Assembly: GCA_027922465.2 (NCBI GenBank)
Contig: BQMF02000490.1
Coordinates: 62,001 to 126,000, forward strand
Direction of reading: 5' to 3'
Source: Turritopsis dohrnii
Lineage: Eukaryota > Cnidaria > Hydrozoa > Anthoathecata > Oceaniidae
DNA length: 64,000 nt
The notes beneath the pieces are model-generated. The model did no database searches and was not told the origin of the DNA. It was given only the letters and a program-made list of their open reading frames with translations. A program made the translations under genes and the position numbers. Below are positions 21,274-33,010 of the stretch, in pieces (position 1 is the first letter of the stretch; each line of letters starts with the position of its first letter).

Positions 21274-22810
21274 GGCAGTATTTGAAAATTTTTAAAGAAA
21301 TATTCATGATGAAACAGTCTCATATCTTGAATGAGTGATACTCTCCTTTTTATTTACACTCCTTAGTTGACTTACCCAAAACCTTTTTTGATATTTTAAC
21401 TTCGTTTGTTTTCTCTGCAAATATTTCCTAACCAGTAAAGTAAGTAATATTGCACGAAGATTATTAGCAGCCATATTTGTTTACTACTTACATAACATTG
21501 CGCGCTAAAATCCTGCATGTGAGTGGAAATCTATTTTTCACCTGGAACCGAATGGATCTTGTTCTGATCCATTCCAGTCCGATCTGATTTAGCAAAGTGG
21601 AAATCCTGCTTAAGTTGATACCAGAGAATTCGCCGTTCCCGTTATTTAGATACATACTGAATACAAGTACCACAATGCAATGCCATAAATACTGTCGGTG
21701 AAAACCTTTTACTATTTCATTGAAACATTTAAGTGCTTTTTTTATCATTTTATTGTTGAAAACACGCCTAATTTCGGTGAAAAATGCTCCTCTATGAAAT
21801 TAGTCCAGGAGCTAGTGACGATTAATTTCACCCCATTTTCACCCAAATTTTCAACCTATTTTTTGTTATCTAGGATGTATCTGGACTCTAAATTCATTGG
21901 TCAGCTGCTCCCTACCCGGTGGTCTGGGCAGTAGGAAGGGGGTACAATCCCCCATTTTGGTGGGTGGTTTCACCCCACAAGAACCCAACAAACCCTTTGG
22001 TCTGAAGCAAGCCTATGGCTTGTAGATTGCAAAAATGTCACAGCTTACAAGATCCTAATAATGTAACAGTTTGCCATGCATATGGTGGTCCAAATCATCG
22101 ATGCTGTTCATCAAACTTTCGTATAAAAGGTTTATTCAAGAAAGTTTCGTATAAAAATTGGATTGGATTGTTTAAAATTCTCACATGACATTTGAGTAGA
22201 TCGTGTCACGGACAAAGTCATCAAAATTAAGAAATGAAGATCAAGAAACGCCGGTTAAGTACATTTATTTTTTTCTTGGGTGCTAGAAATGTTTTCAAAT
22301 TTTTATCATAAAGCAAATTTTAGTGTAAAGCGAAAATCCAGCGTGAAATTTATTTATTTATCTATTCAAAACCCGAAGATCGGATTTTGTGTACACAAGT
22401 GCAAGATTCCATTTGAATGTGTTAGACTAAGTTGATCGTTGTCCATCATCGTTTCATATTTTTCATTTAAGAACGAACTTGTTGTCTTCGCATGCCGAAG
22501 AGTTAATAAAATAAAATAATTAAAGGCCTAAACCAAAAACGTCAGTCAAAATGGATCGAAAAACCTAAATATCAAAACCGCACTTAGCAGATACTTAGTT
22601 GATGCTTGCAAAAAATTATTCGCTTGCTCATTTCCTCAAAGGGAAAAACCTATATGCTAACTACGTCGACGTTTGCTACAAATATCCATCAAGTGGCACA
22701 GGAAACATTTTCAGGAGAATAGGAAAACGGTTGATTCACGCAACATCTTCATGCCTTCAACAACAGAACAACTTCGAACGAATGATGGTGACTGTTTGAC
22801 TATTGCAATT

Positions 22811-23045
22811 CCCAGTTCCCCTTATTCACTTATCTCCTTAATAATGAATACAACTACCAGAATGCAATGCTATACTTACTTGCTTTGGAATTACTATAAG
22901 CACCGTTTTAAATAGCTGTGAGAATATCAGTTTTGTTTGTGAAAATCTTTTATTATCCCATTGAAACATTTTTAATGACTTTTTCTCATTGCATTGTGGT
23001 AGTTGTATGACGTATTAAGGAGATAACTCAATAAGGGGAACTGCC
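22811..23045. mobile_element. MITE with 60-bp inverted repeats and AATT flanks
   Basis: The left arm (CAGTTCCCCTTATTCACTTA, then TCTCCTTAATA, CAACTACCA and AATGCAATG) is repeated inverted at the right end. AATT lies on both sides. A truncated relative (GTTCCCGTTATTT ... GTACCACAATGCAATG) lies at 21636-21690. Confidence 0.7.
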
Positions 23046-23049
23046 AATT

Positions 23050-23636
23050 GGTTGTTTCGAGAAACTTCAGACGTTAAACGTTGGCTCAAAGTTGGAGTAG
23101 GATCCAAGAACAATCTTTGCTACATCAGGATAAATCAAATTTGTAAAGGGCCAGATGTACTTGAGGAAGCAAAGAAAGGTTATTGAACGGTTTTTGTGCA
23201 AAGCTTACGACAAGAAAAAAAATTTCATCCATCAATGAGGTACGATTGCAAGTGTTAGCGAGTAAGTATAATGCAAAAAAGAACAGAACCAAGTCAATTC
23301 CTGATGTAAAGTCCATGGATGGTAGTTCGATTCCACCTTTTCAAAGAGTCCTTCGTCGAAAAATTGAGCGCACTAAGTAGAATCAAAATGGTGCACTGCA
23401 ACAGAGCCCTCTGAACCTAGACTGTCGCCATCAGATTATGGGCAGTTGTATCAAAATGAGAAGTATAAGATTAAGGGTTAAGGCACTTGAAGGTGAGGCA
23501 ACGCCTCGATTGCTCGATTTATCTTTGAAAATGCTGCAGACGATAAAGACAACGAGGACGCCAAATATGATGAAGATATGATTACTGAGGACGAATCTAG
23601 TGATGATGAAGACGATGATATCGGCAAGGAGTAACA
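23050..23636 (+). pseudogene. Degenerate coding remnant with acidic C-terminus
   Basis: The plus strand reads, with stops and frame changes, KKISSINEVRLQVLASKYNA, IPPFQRVLRRKIERTK, QQSPEPRLSPSDYG and finally an acidic tail ending EDESSDDEDDDIGKE and TAA (23634-23636), followed by AATAAA. The pattern resembles repetitive uncharacterised cnidarian proteins with an IPP/LPPxxxxLxxHxxRxxY-like block, but I cannot name the family. It lies inside the 21797-24385 element and may be its former transposase or accessory gene. Confidence 0.35.
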
Positions 23637-23878
23637 AACAGTTAATAAAATTCGATGAACTTAAGGGGCGGACATTTTCAACGGGGAATACTCACTCAGA
23701 GTGTTTTCTGGATGATGACCCAATTTTTTTCAGACCCCTTATTTCACTGGTACAAATTTTGTGACCCTTTATTTTTTGTTCAATAAACTTCAAACTTCTA
23801 AAAATATACCCTGGGCAGGTATTCCCAATTAAAAATGTCTGATCACTTATTCAATAAGGATTGCCGTTGTGTTGACAT

Positions 23879-24224
23879 CAGGGGTGAGACAGAGGCTTGA
23901 GTGAAAATCAGTCCATTTGTCCCAAAAAATCAGTCCATAAAAAACCCCCCAAATCAGGAAAATCAGTCCAAAAAATGTCAAAAAACAGGAAAATCAGGTT
24001 TCCGTCACACTGAATAACAGGGTTCCAGTGGTGAGAAACACTTTTCTCCCACTTTTGAATTTGATTTGGTAAATGATAGGTACAGATACAGATATAGCTA
24101 GGTATGAAATGGCAAAAATCATGATTTTAGACAGAAATGTCTTAAAATCAGTCAAAAATCAGGAAAACAGTCCCAATACCTCAAAAGCAGGAAAATCAAG
24201 AAAATCAATCATGTCTGACCCCTG
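23879..24224. mobile_element. hAT-like MITE, about 6-bp target duplication
   Basis: Ends CAGGGGTGAGACA (23879) and TGTCTGACCCCTG (ending 24224) are inverted with one mismatch. Flanks TGACAT and TGATAT match in 5 of 6 bases. The interior repeats ATCAGTCCA and AATCAGGAAAA words. No ORF. Confidence 0.65.
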
Positions 24225-24782
24225 TGATATACAGTTGCCTTTTTGTAATTTGCAAGCCATAGGCTAACTTTATACCAAAGCGTTTGTTGGGTTCTTGAGG
24301 GGTGAAATCATCTCCAAAAAATCGGGGATGGGAACCCCTCCCTATGGGTTGAAACTAATCGTCACTAGCTCCTGCACTAAATGTAATGTATATATTTGAA
24401 ATTCGAATGTTGGCTACAATATTTTAATGAATGAACAAGGTAATGCTTATAAAGTACAGTGCAGTCTTCCTCTTTTCTTTTTTTTTTTTTAGTCAAAAAC
24501 ATACAGGAAAGGGATTATTGTAAAGCATTTTTGAAGTCTCGGCATATGTTTAAAATTTCCCCTTATCCGAACCTAGATTTGTTTATAAGCGTAATACATA
24601 TAAAAAAGCATGTACCTATAAAATGAAAAGATTTCATCATTAATTAAGATGAAAATAGTGACTAACAAGTGCCGTTTCTGCCTATATCAGGCGTCATCAG
24701 CACAACTAGGTTAATACAATAGTGCAATAACCAGTTGTGGACAGCACAATATTGAGAATAGCCTATCCCTTCTCGCTCACTT

Positions 24783-25760
24783 TTCCACCAAACGAACTCT
24801 TTTCCGCCACAAGAACAAATTTTCCACAAACGAACTCTTTTCCGTCACAAGAACAAATTTTCTACCAAACGAACTCTTTTCCGTCACAAGAGCAAATTTT
24901 CTACCAAACGAACTCTTTTCCGTCACAAGAACACATTTTCCACCAAACGAACTCTTTTCCGTCACAAGAGCAAATTTTCTACCAAACGAACTCTTTTCCG
25001 TCACAAGAACAAATTTTCTACCAAACGAACTCTTTTCCGTCACAAGAACACATTTTCCACCAAACGAACTCTTTTCCGCCACAAGAACACATTTTCCACC
25101 AAACGAACTCTTTTCCGCCACAAGAACACATTTTCCACCAAACGAACTCTTTTCCGCCACAAGAACACATTTTCCACCAAACGAACTCTTTTCCGCCACA
25201 AGAACAAATTTTCCACAAACGAACTCTTTTCCGTCACAAGAACAAATTTTCTACCAAACGAACTCTTTTCCGTCACAAGAGCAAATTTTCTACCAAACGA
25301 ACTCTTTTCCGTCACAAGAGCAAATTTTCTACCAAACGAACTCTTTTCCGTCACAAGAGCAAATTTTCTACCAAACGAACTCTTTTCCGTCACAAGAGCA
25401 AATTTTCCACCAAACGAACTCTTTTCCGCCACAAGAACACATTTTCCACCAAACGAACTCTTTTCCGCCACAAGAACACATTTTCCACCAAACGAACTCT
25501 TTTCCGCCACAAGAACACATTTTCCACCAAACGAACTCTTTTCCGTCACAAGAACACATTTTCCACCAAACGAACTCTTTTCCGTCACAAGAGCAAATTT
25601 TCTACCAAACGAACTCTTTTCCGTCACAAGAGCAAATTTTCTACCAAACGAACTCTTTTCCGTCACAAGAGCAAATTTTCTACCAAACGAACTCTTTTCC
25701 GTCACAAGAACACATTTTCCACCAAACGAACTCTTTTCCGCCACAAGAACACATTTTCCG
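24783..25760. repeat. 39-bp minisatellite, copy 1 (about 25 units)
   Basis: Unit CCAAACGAACTCTTTTCCGT + CACAAGAGCAAATTTTCTA (39 bp = 13 codons). Two main variants alternate in blocks: GTCACAAGAGCAAATTTTCTA and GCCACAAGAACACATTTTCCA. Two units are 38 bp and shift the frame. Because the period is a multiple of three and stop-free, long ORFs appear on both strands (for example TNSFPSQEQIFYQ repeats on plus and EKSSFGGKCVLVA repeats on minus). These are repeat artefacts, not genes. Confidence 0.95.
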
Positions 25761-25763
25761 TCC

Positions 25764-26659
25764 TTCCGACGATTAAATGAAGACACTGGGGAATAAATTA
25801 AAGATTTTAGGTTCATATTAACATTATATAACTATAGTTTCATATTAACATAATATGATAACAAAATCTATCGATAATAGATGATGCAAACAAATTCATT
25901 TCGAAGGGGATTTTCATTTTATACGTTACTTTATTTCGAAGGAAAGAAAATCAGAGGAAAAGAAACAAACAAACAAAAAGCATCACAAAAAGTAGTAGAA
26001 TTCCTTTTTCACTTAATAAAACTTACGGAAATTCAAGACAAAATACGACAGAAAAAGGAATAAACAGCAACAATAACGACAAAAAAAAATGATATGGCCT
26101 CCAAAAAGCTGTAAATCTACTGCAAACCTCTAGGCTAAACTAGAAATTTTCTTGTAGTTTTTTTATAAGGATTACTAAGCGTCTTAATACCTTTATAGTT
26201 TAACTTTGCAAGTTTATACTGACTTTTGTTGCGAATATTTAATCTAACTTGACTTAAGACAGTCATTTTCTAGACCAACCCTGAAAGTACAAGATGGTGA
26301 ATACCTTCTAAAATAGCTTTGTAAGAAATGTAAACATATCACAAACTAATATAAACTATGAATGAAGTAAATAAAATTTTGACCCTATTTCAAAACCTAA
26401 ACTAACAAATGGAAATTTCAATGAACTTAGGAAGAGTAAAATTTGCCACGAATGTGTTATTAATGTAATGGAAAAAAGTTTCGAAACTTCATAGGCATAT
26501 AAGGATAAGATAATAGTTCAATTTTCAGAACACTGTCGATAGTTTGTTTATCGATATTCACTGTAGTTGTCTAAAATGTAATATTCAATCTAAAGAAATC
26601 TAAAACGACATTTCGGTATATTCTATAACTCACTGACATATATAAGCCAAATAACACTA
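25764..26659. other. 3' flank of the Crypton-like gene copy, no gene seen
   Basis: AT-rich sequence between the minisatellite and exon 2 of the truncated gene copy, repeated at 29671-30567. It contains only short uninformative ORFs. Confidence 0.4.
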
Positions 26660-28371
26660 TTACGAACTAGCATGCAACTTCCGCCGGTTTCGCTCATGGA
26701 CTATTCGAGTTCGTAGCTGACTCAATGAGTATTTGTCCAGCATAACTTTGTCGTCTTGCAATGCTTCTGTTACAGCTGCTAAGGTGATGCGGTCACCATC
26801 TATAAATCTTCGCAGCTTGGTTCGAATAATTTCAGTTTCTTTTCTACTGAACAAACTTGTTCGAGTACTCTTAAGTATCTAATATTTTGAAATGGAAAAA
26901 TATAGTGCACATTTTCATTCTCATTTTACCGCGTCATAAGGCTCTACCATTCTCACTATTCGATGACTAACGTAACTATAGTAAACTCATCTTATTTTAC
27001 TAAATCTGAAATTCCTACTATTCATTATTCAGTTTAGTACAACATTGTAAAATTCACTGTAGAATCTGCTATAAAATTGAAAAACTGAAACGACAAAAAT
27101 TAACGTTAATTGACTTACTGGTGGACGGTGGCTTTTCCCTTGTGGAGAATGTCTTATCATGCTTTTTAACTTGTCGTAAACTTGCCGAGGTGAGCCATCC
27201 CTGTTTGGTACCAGGTGATCCTTTGACAAGACATCTTGCATCGATACTTCACCACACTCTAGCTGTTCTTGAAATACTTGCTGCAAGTTTTTCGTTTCTT
27301 CAACACTCCATTTTTTTCTTGGACTTCGGAAAATTCCCCTTATTTCAGTAGCCCCAGTTTCAATACCAATCTGCCTGTTTCGCATATGATAGTGCTTGTC
27401 TGCTGTGGACACACTATGAGCCATTATGTCAGCAATTTGCTGCAGATTGGCATTGCCTTTTTCTCTTGCGCCAGTACTTGCCGATTTTCTGATGATATTG
27501 CTTGTTAGATTTTTCACCGGAGGTTCATCAAAGATGTTGTATCGGGTCCAAAGGGTGTTCATTCGCAGACTAATTTGGCCTGAGTCCATTGGAGATCCTG
27601 ACCAACTAACAAAAACATTTTCGCAGGACGGCGTCGTTTGGCATCTCACTTTGTCACAGAACAAATTGAACCACTTGAGTTCTGTATCAGATAACGTCAT
27701 AGGAGCAGGACCATAAACATGTCGCGTTTTATGTTTGCGCACATAGACCGTCATAAAATTCTTCCCCTTGGTTGCAGCTTTTAGTTCTTGAACAAGTAGA
27801 TTAGCAAGAACACCGGATCTTAACGCATTGCCGAACATAGCCACAGTAAATAAATGGTCTCGCATGCAGCAGAACTCTGCTTTAGTAACAGTTTTCTCGG
27901 AGTCTTCAATTTCACTGAAAAGTGAGATTGCCTGTTTGGCATGGTCACTCTGATCATATCGATTCACTTGATCAGAGGTCACGATCATCGATAAATCTTG
28001 TATTTCACTATGCAATTTATGTTCTTTGGAAGCGTTTTTATATGATTTCTTCCAGCATGTTGCTCGACATTTTAATAGTAAGTAATCCGAAGTGTTAACA
28101 TTCTTCAACACTACCTGTTCAGACATCAGGAACTCGCAAAACACTTGTATGGATTGGAGATATTTCCTAATAGTTGTTGGTAATGTTTTTTTAACAGCAC
28201 ACGCTTCACCTAAATACTTGTCCCTAAAGTGTTTTGTATCAAACAATGGCGCGAGAGTATCTTTGCACCCTAACGATTTAGCTATTCTCCTAACGTCACC
28301 TTTTGTTTGCTTTGATGATAATGACGGATGACAACCACCATCAGGACTTATCATATACGCTTGAAACTTCC
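26660..28371 (-). pseudogene. Truncated copy of the Crypton-like recombinase gene
   Basis: Exon 2 (26660-26869) and most of exon 1 (27119-28371) are identical in protein to the complete gene at 30568-33010. The 5' end is cut at the duplication junction, so both zinc fingers, the Ser/Thr-rich linker and the original start are missing. The residual frame has an internal Met (MISPDGGCHP) that could start a 441-residue exon-1 product containing the recombinase domain and first SANT-like segment, but no promoter is implied. It arose as the downstream half of the 3.9-kb tandem duplication. Confidence 0.9.
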
Positions 28372-31300
28372 TCTTCCTCTTTTCTTTTTTTTTTTTTAGT
28401 CAAAAACATACAGGAAAGGGATTATTGTAAAGCATTTTTGAAGTCTCGGCATATGTTTAAAATTTCCCCTTATCCGAACCTAGATTTGTTTATAAGCGTA
28501 ATACATATAAAAAAGCATGTACCTATAAAATGAAAAGATTTCATCATTAATTAAGATGAAAATAGTGACTAACAAGTGCCGTTTCTGCCTATATCAGGCG
28601 TCATCAGCACAACTAGGTTAATACAATAGTGCAATAACCAGTTGTGGACAGCACAATATTGAGAATAGCCTATCCCTTCTCGCTCACTTTTCCACCAAAC
28701 GAACTCTTTTCCGCCACAAGAACAAATTTTCCACAAACGAACTCTTTTCCGTCACAAGAACAAATTTTCTACCAAACGAACTCTTTTCCGTCACAAGAGC
28801 AAATTTTCTACCAAACGAACTCTTTTCCGTCACAAGAACACATTTTCCACCAAACGAACTCTTTTCCGTCACAAGAGCAAATTTTCTACCAAACGAACTC
28901 TTTTCCGTCACAAGAACAAATTTTCTACCAAACGAACTCTTTTCCGTCACAAGAACACATTTTCCACCAAACGAACTCTTTTCCGCCACAAGAACACATT
29001 TTCCACCAAACGAACTCTTTTCCGCCACAAGAACACATTTTCCACCAAACGAACTCTTTTCCGCCACAAGAACACATTTTCCACCAAACGAACTCTTTTC
29101 CGCCACAAGAACAAATTTTCCACAAACGAACTCTTTTCCGTCACAAGAACAAATTTTCTACCAAACGAACTCTTTTCCGTCACAAGAGCAAATTTTCTAC
29201 CAAACGAACTCTTTTCCGTCACAAGAGCAAATTTTCTACCAAACGAACTCTTTTCCGTCACAAGAGCAAATTTTCTACCAAACGAACTCTTTTCCGTCAC
29301 AAGAGCAAATTTTCCACCAAACGAACTCTTTTCCGCCACAAGAACACATTTTCCACCAAACGAACTCTTTTCCGCCACAAGAACACATTTTCCACCAAAC
29401 GAACTCTTTTCCGCCACAAGAACACATTTTCCACCAAACGAACTCTTTTCCGTCACAAGAACACATTTTCCACCAAACGAACTCTTTTCCGTCACAAGAG
29501 CAAATTTTCTACCAAACGAACTCTTTTCCGTCACAAGAGCAAATTTTCTACCAAACGAACTCTTTTCCGTCACAAGAGCAAATTTTCTACCAAACGAACT
29601 CTTTTCCGTCACAAGAACACATTTTCCACCAAACGAACTCTTTTCCGCCACAAGAACACATTTTCCGTCCTTCCGACGATTAAATGAAGACACTGGGGAA
29701 TAAATTAAAGATTTTAGGTTCATATTAACATTATATAACTATAGTTTCATATTAACATAATATGATAACAAAATCTATCGATAATAGATGATGCAAACAA
29801 ATTCATTTCGAAGGGGATTTTCATTTTATACGTTACTTTATTTCGAAGGAAAGAAAATCAGAGGAAAAGAAACAAACAAACAAAAAGCATCACAAAAAGT
29901 AGTAGAATTCCTTTTTCACTTAATAAAACTTACGGAAATTCAAGACAAAATACGACAGAAAAAGGAATAAACAGCAACAATAACGACAAAAAAAAATGAT
30001 ATGGCCTCCAAAAAGCTGTAAATCTACTGCAAACCTCTAGGCTAAACTAGAAATTTTCTTGTAGTTTTTTTATAAGGATTACTAAGCGTCTTAATACCTT
30101 TATAGTTTAACTTTGCAAGTTTATACTGACTTTTGTTGCGAATATTTAATCTAACTTGACTTAAGACAGTCATTTTCTAGACCAACCCTGAAAGTACAAG
30201 ATGGTGAATACCTTCTAAAATAGCTTTGTAAGAAATGTAAACATATCACAAACTAATATAAACTATGAATGAAGTAAATAAAATTTTGACCCTATTTCAA
30301 AACCTAAACTAACAAATGGAAATTTCAATGAACTTAGGAAGAGTAAAATTTGCCACGAATGTGTTATTAATGTAATGGAAAAAAGTTTCGAAACTTCATA
30401 GGCATATTAAGGATAAGATAATAGTTCAATTTTCAGAACACTGTCGATAGTTTGTTTATCGATATTCACTGTAGTTGTCTAAAATGTAATATTCAATCTA
30501 AAGAAATCTAAAACGACATTTCGGTATATTCTATAACTCACTGACATATATAAGCCAAATAACACTATTACGAACTAGCATGCAACTTCCGCCGGTTTCG
30601 CTCATGGACTATTCGAGTTCGTAGCTGACTCAATGAGTATTTGTCCAGCATAACTTTGTCGTCTTGCAATGCTTCTGTTACAGCTGCTAAGGTGATGCGG
30701 TCACCATCTATAAATCTTCGCAGCTTGGTTCGAATAATTTCAGTTTCTTTTCTACTGAACAAACTTGTTCGAGTACTCTTAAGTATCTAATATTTTGAAA
30801 TGGAAAAATATAGTGCACATTTTCATTCTCATTTTACCGCGTCATAAGGCTCTACCATTCTCACTATTCGATGACATAACGTAACTATAGTAAACTCATC
30901 TTATTTTACTAAATCTGAAATTCCTACTATTCATTATTCAGTTTAGTACAACATTGTAAAATTCACTGTAGAATCTGCTATAAAATTGAAAAACTGAAAC
31001 GACAAAAATTAACGTTAATTGACTTACTGGTGGACGGTGGCTTTTCCCTTGTGGAGAATGTCTTATCATGCTTTTTAACTTGTCGTAAACTTGCCGAGGT
31101 GAGCCATCCCTGTTTGGTACCAGGTGATCCTTTGACAAGACATCTTGCATCGATACTTCACCACACTCTAGCTGTTCTTGAAATACTTGCTGCAAGTTTT
31201 TCGTTTCTTCAACACTCCATTTTTTTCTTGGACTTCGGAAAATTCCCCTTATTTCAGTAGCCCCAGTTTCAATACCAATCTGCCTGTTTCGCATATGATA

Positions 31301-32278
31301 GTGCTTGTCTGCTGTGGACACACTATGAGCCATTATGTCAGCAATTTGCTGCAGATTGGCATTGCCTTTTTCTCTTGCGCCAGTACTTGCCGATTTTCTG
31401 ATGATATTGCTTGTTAGATTTTTCACCGGAGGTTCATCAAAGATGTTGTATCGGGTCCAAAGGGTGTTCATTCGCAGACTAATTTGGCCTGAGTCCATTG
31501 GAGATCCTGACCAACTAACAAAAACATTTTCGCAGGACGGCGTCGTTTGGCATCTCACTTTGTCACAGAACAAATTGAACCACTTGAGTTCTGTATCAGA
31601 TAACGTCATAGGAGCAGGACCATAAACATGTCGCGTTTTATGTTTGCGCACATAGACCGTCATAAAATTCTTCCCCTTGGTTGCAGCTTTTAGTTCTTGA
31701 ACAAGTAGATTAGCAAGAACACCGGATCTTAACGCATTGCCGAACATAGCCACAGTAAATAAATGGTCTCGCATGCAGCAGAACTCTGCTTTAGTAACAG
31801 TTTTCTCGGAGTCTTCAATTTCACTGAAAAGTGAGATTGCCTGTTTGGCATGGTCACTCTGATCATATCGATTCACTTGATCAGAGGTCACGATCATCGA
31901 TAAATCTTGTATTTCACTATGCAATTTATGTTCTTTGGAAGCGTTTTTATATGATTTCTTCCAGCATGTTGCTCGACATTTTAATAGTAAGTAATCCGAA
32001 GTGTTAACATTCTTCAACACTACCTGTTCAGACATCAGGAACTCGCAAAACACTTGTATGGATTGGAGATATTTCCTAATAGTTGTTGGTAATGTTTTTT
32101 TAACAGCACACGCTTCACCTAAATACTTGTCCCTAAAGTGTTTTGTATCAAACAATGGCGCGAGAGTATCTTTGCACCCTAACGATTTAGCTATTCTCCT
32201 AACGTCACCTTTTGTTTGCTTTGATGATAATGACGGATGACAACCACCATCAGGACTTATCATATACGCTTGAAACTT
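28372..32278. repeat. 3.9-kb tandem duplication, unit 2
   Basis: Second unit of the duplication. It continues at its right end into the unique 5' part of the Crypton-like gene (32279-33010), so unit 2 is the ancestral position for the gene body. Identity with unit 1 is essentially complete. Confidence 0.95.
28690..29667. repeat. 39-bp minisatellite, copy 2
   Basis: Same order of unit variants as copy 1, including the 38-bp units. The array was therefore copied as a block and has not diverged in copy number. Confidence 0.95.
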
Positions 32279-33010
32279 ATCGAAAACAGATTCAATATCC
32301 AGGCATAAATCAGTATCTTGAGATACCAATTCATCATTTGGTAACCATTCTTCATCAGATTCCGTCAATTCCATATCACTACCTGGTAACGAAGTGTTTG
32401 CTGTTACTGACACTGAGTTGCAGCTAAAATCCACTTTTCTACGCGCCGACCGTTCTGTTTTATTTAATAAGTCCGCTACATCGTAGCTCGAAACATTCAT
32501 GTCCACGCATAGGGAGTCCTCAGTACTTTCATCCTTATTTTCAGAATCTGCTAGGGTAATTTCTTCTTTACTTTCAGAACTTGCTTTACTCAATGTTGAA
32601 GTTGATACAACTTTACTCGTACTTGTTGCCACGGAGGATTTTGAACCCAGATAGGACAGGGTGGTATATTTACCAGGAGAAGATATAATTTTTCCTGGTG
32701 AAAACGGCTTCGAAAATACCTCTGCTTCTTTGAGAAATCGATAATAATTTTCGTCTTTCTTCATTTTGTGGCAAAATGTCAGATGATTGGGTAATCGTTT
32801 GCACACTTTTCCACATCCAGGTACTCCGCAAATCCTCGCTTTTTGGTAGACTTTGTTCTTTTTTTCAACCTTGAATTGTACCTTTTTACGGATCCCATAT
32901 AACCCCAAGGTTGCTTTCGCTCTTTGGTTCGAGTATTTGTGGCTTCGAATTAAGTGCCTCGGTAGATTATGAACTAGCAAGCCACAGTTTCCCTCTGGAC
33001 ACTTTACCAT
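30568..33010 (-). CDS. Crypton-type tyrosine recombinase with zinc fingers and Myb/SANT-like C-terminus
   Basis: Two exons, 33010-31028 and 30777-30568, joined in phase 0 across a GTAAGT...AG intron; 730 residues. Two N-terminal fingers share C-x4-C-x9-H-x4-H spacing (C4, C9, H19, H24; C61, C66, H76, H81), each with an LP(R/N)HL core. A Ser/Thr- and acid-rich linker follows (about 95-240). The recombinase domain has R428 (GNALRSG), K456 (RKHKT), R538 (NIIRKSAST), H562 (MAHS) and candidate nucleophile Y571 (DKHYHM). The His of the usual HxxR box is Asn535. After it come a SANT-like segment (KKWSVEETKNLQQVF, about 598-650) and a related one in exon 2 (FSRKETEIIRTKLRRF). Such proteins are encoded by Crypton elements or by host genes derived from them. 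The frame is intact, so it is either active or domesticated. The start ATG has a purine at -3 and G at +4. Its 3' part is duplicated downstream. Confidence 0.82.

Larger units (their letters stand above)
17004..21610. mobile_element. Composite element with Harbinger-like ends
   Basis: The left end AGCTGGATTTCCACTTAGG and the right end (inverted: AGCAGGATTTCCACTTTG) are imperfect repeats that continue with GGATTGGAACGGAATGGAT-like words. TAA flanks both (17001-17003, 21611-21613), as in PIF/Harbinger elements. The 4.6-kb interior is not one transposon. It holds two foldback copies (17264-17465, 20962-21149), a Tc1 transposase pseudogene, a repeat palindrome and a Rep/SF3 fragment. The original Harbinger-like MITE was probably about 0.7 kb and later invaded. 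Confidence 0.55.
21797..24385. mobile_element. Element bounded by about 150-bp inverted repeats
   Basis: The left arm (21797-22045) and right arm (24235-24385) share, in inverse orientation, GGAGCTAGTGACGATTA, a TTTCACCCC-like stretch, CAAGAACCCAACAAAC, CTTTGGT and GCCTATGGCTTG. The left arm carries about 100 bp of extra sequence. The interior contains coding-like debris (23050-23636) and two younger MITEs. Either one decayed DNA transposon or two opposed copies of one repeat could explain this. Confidence 0.5.
24465..28371. repeat. 3.9-kb tandem duplication, unit 1
   Basis: This unit is repeated immediately as 28372-32278. The only differences I see over 3.9 kb are two single-base insertions in unit 2 (GCATATAAGG versus GCATATTAAGG; GATGACTAAC versus GATGACATAAC). 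The junction at about 28369-28380 falls in CTTCCTCTTCCTCTT, a short pyrimidine repeat also present at the left edge of unit 1. Unit 1 contains the minisatellite and the 3' two thirds of the Crypton-like gene. Confidence 0.95.

Noticed and set aside
17004..21610. 6-bp target duplication CTAAAG/CTTAAG for the composite element
   Set aside because: One mismatch. The 3-bp TAA reading is perfect and agrees with the related-looking element at 54883-56340.
24783..25760. CRISPR-like array
   Set aside because: Repeats are contiguous without unique spacers, and the genome is eukaryotic.
24737..25816. Long ORFs on both strands (347 and 258 codons) over the minisatellite, repeated at 28644-29723
   Set aside because: They follow from a stop-free 39-bp period and are in several frames at once. 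A shift by 38-bp units changes the peptide, and no domain is present.
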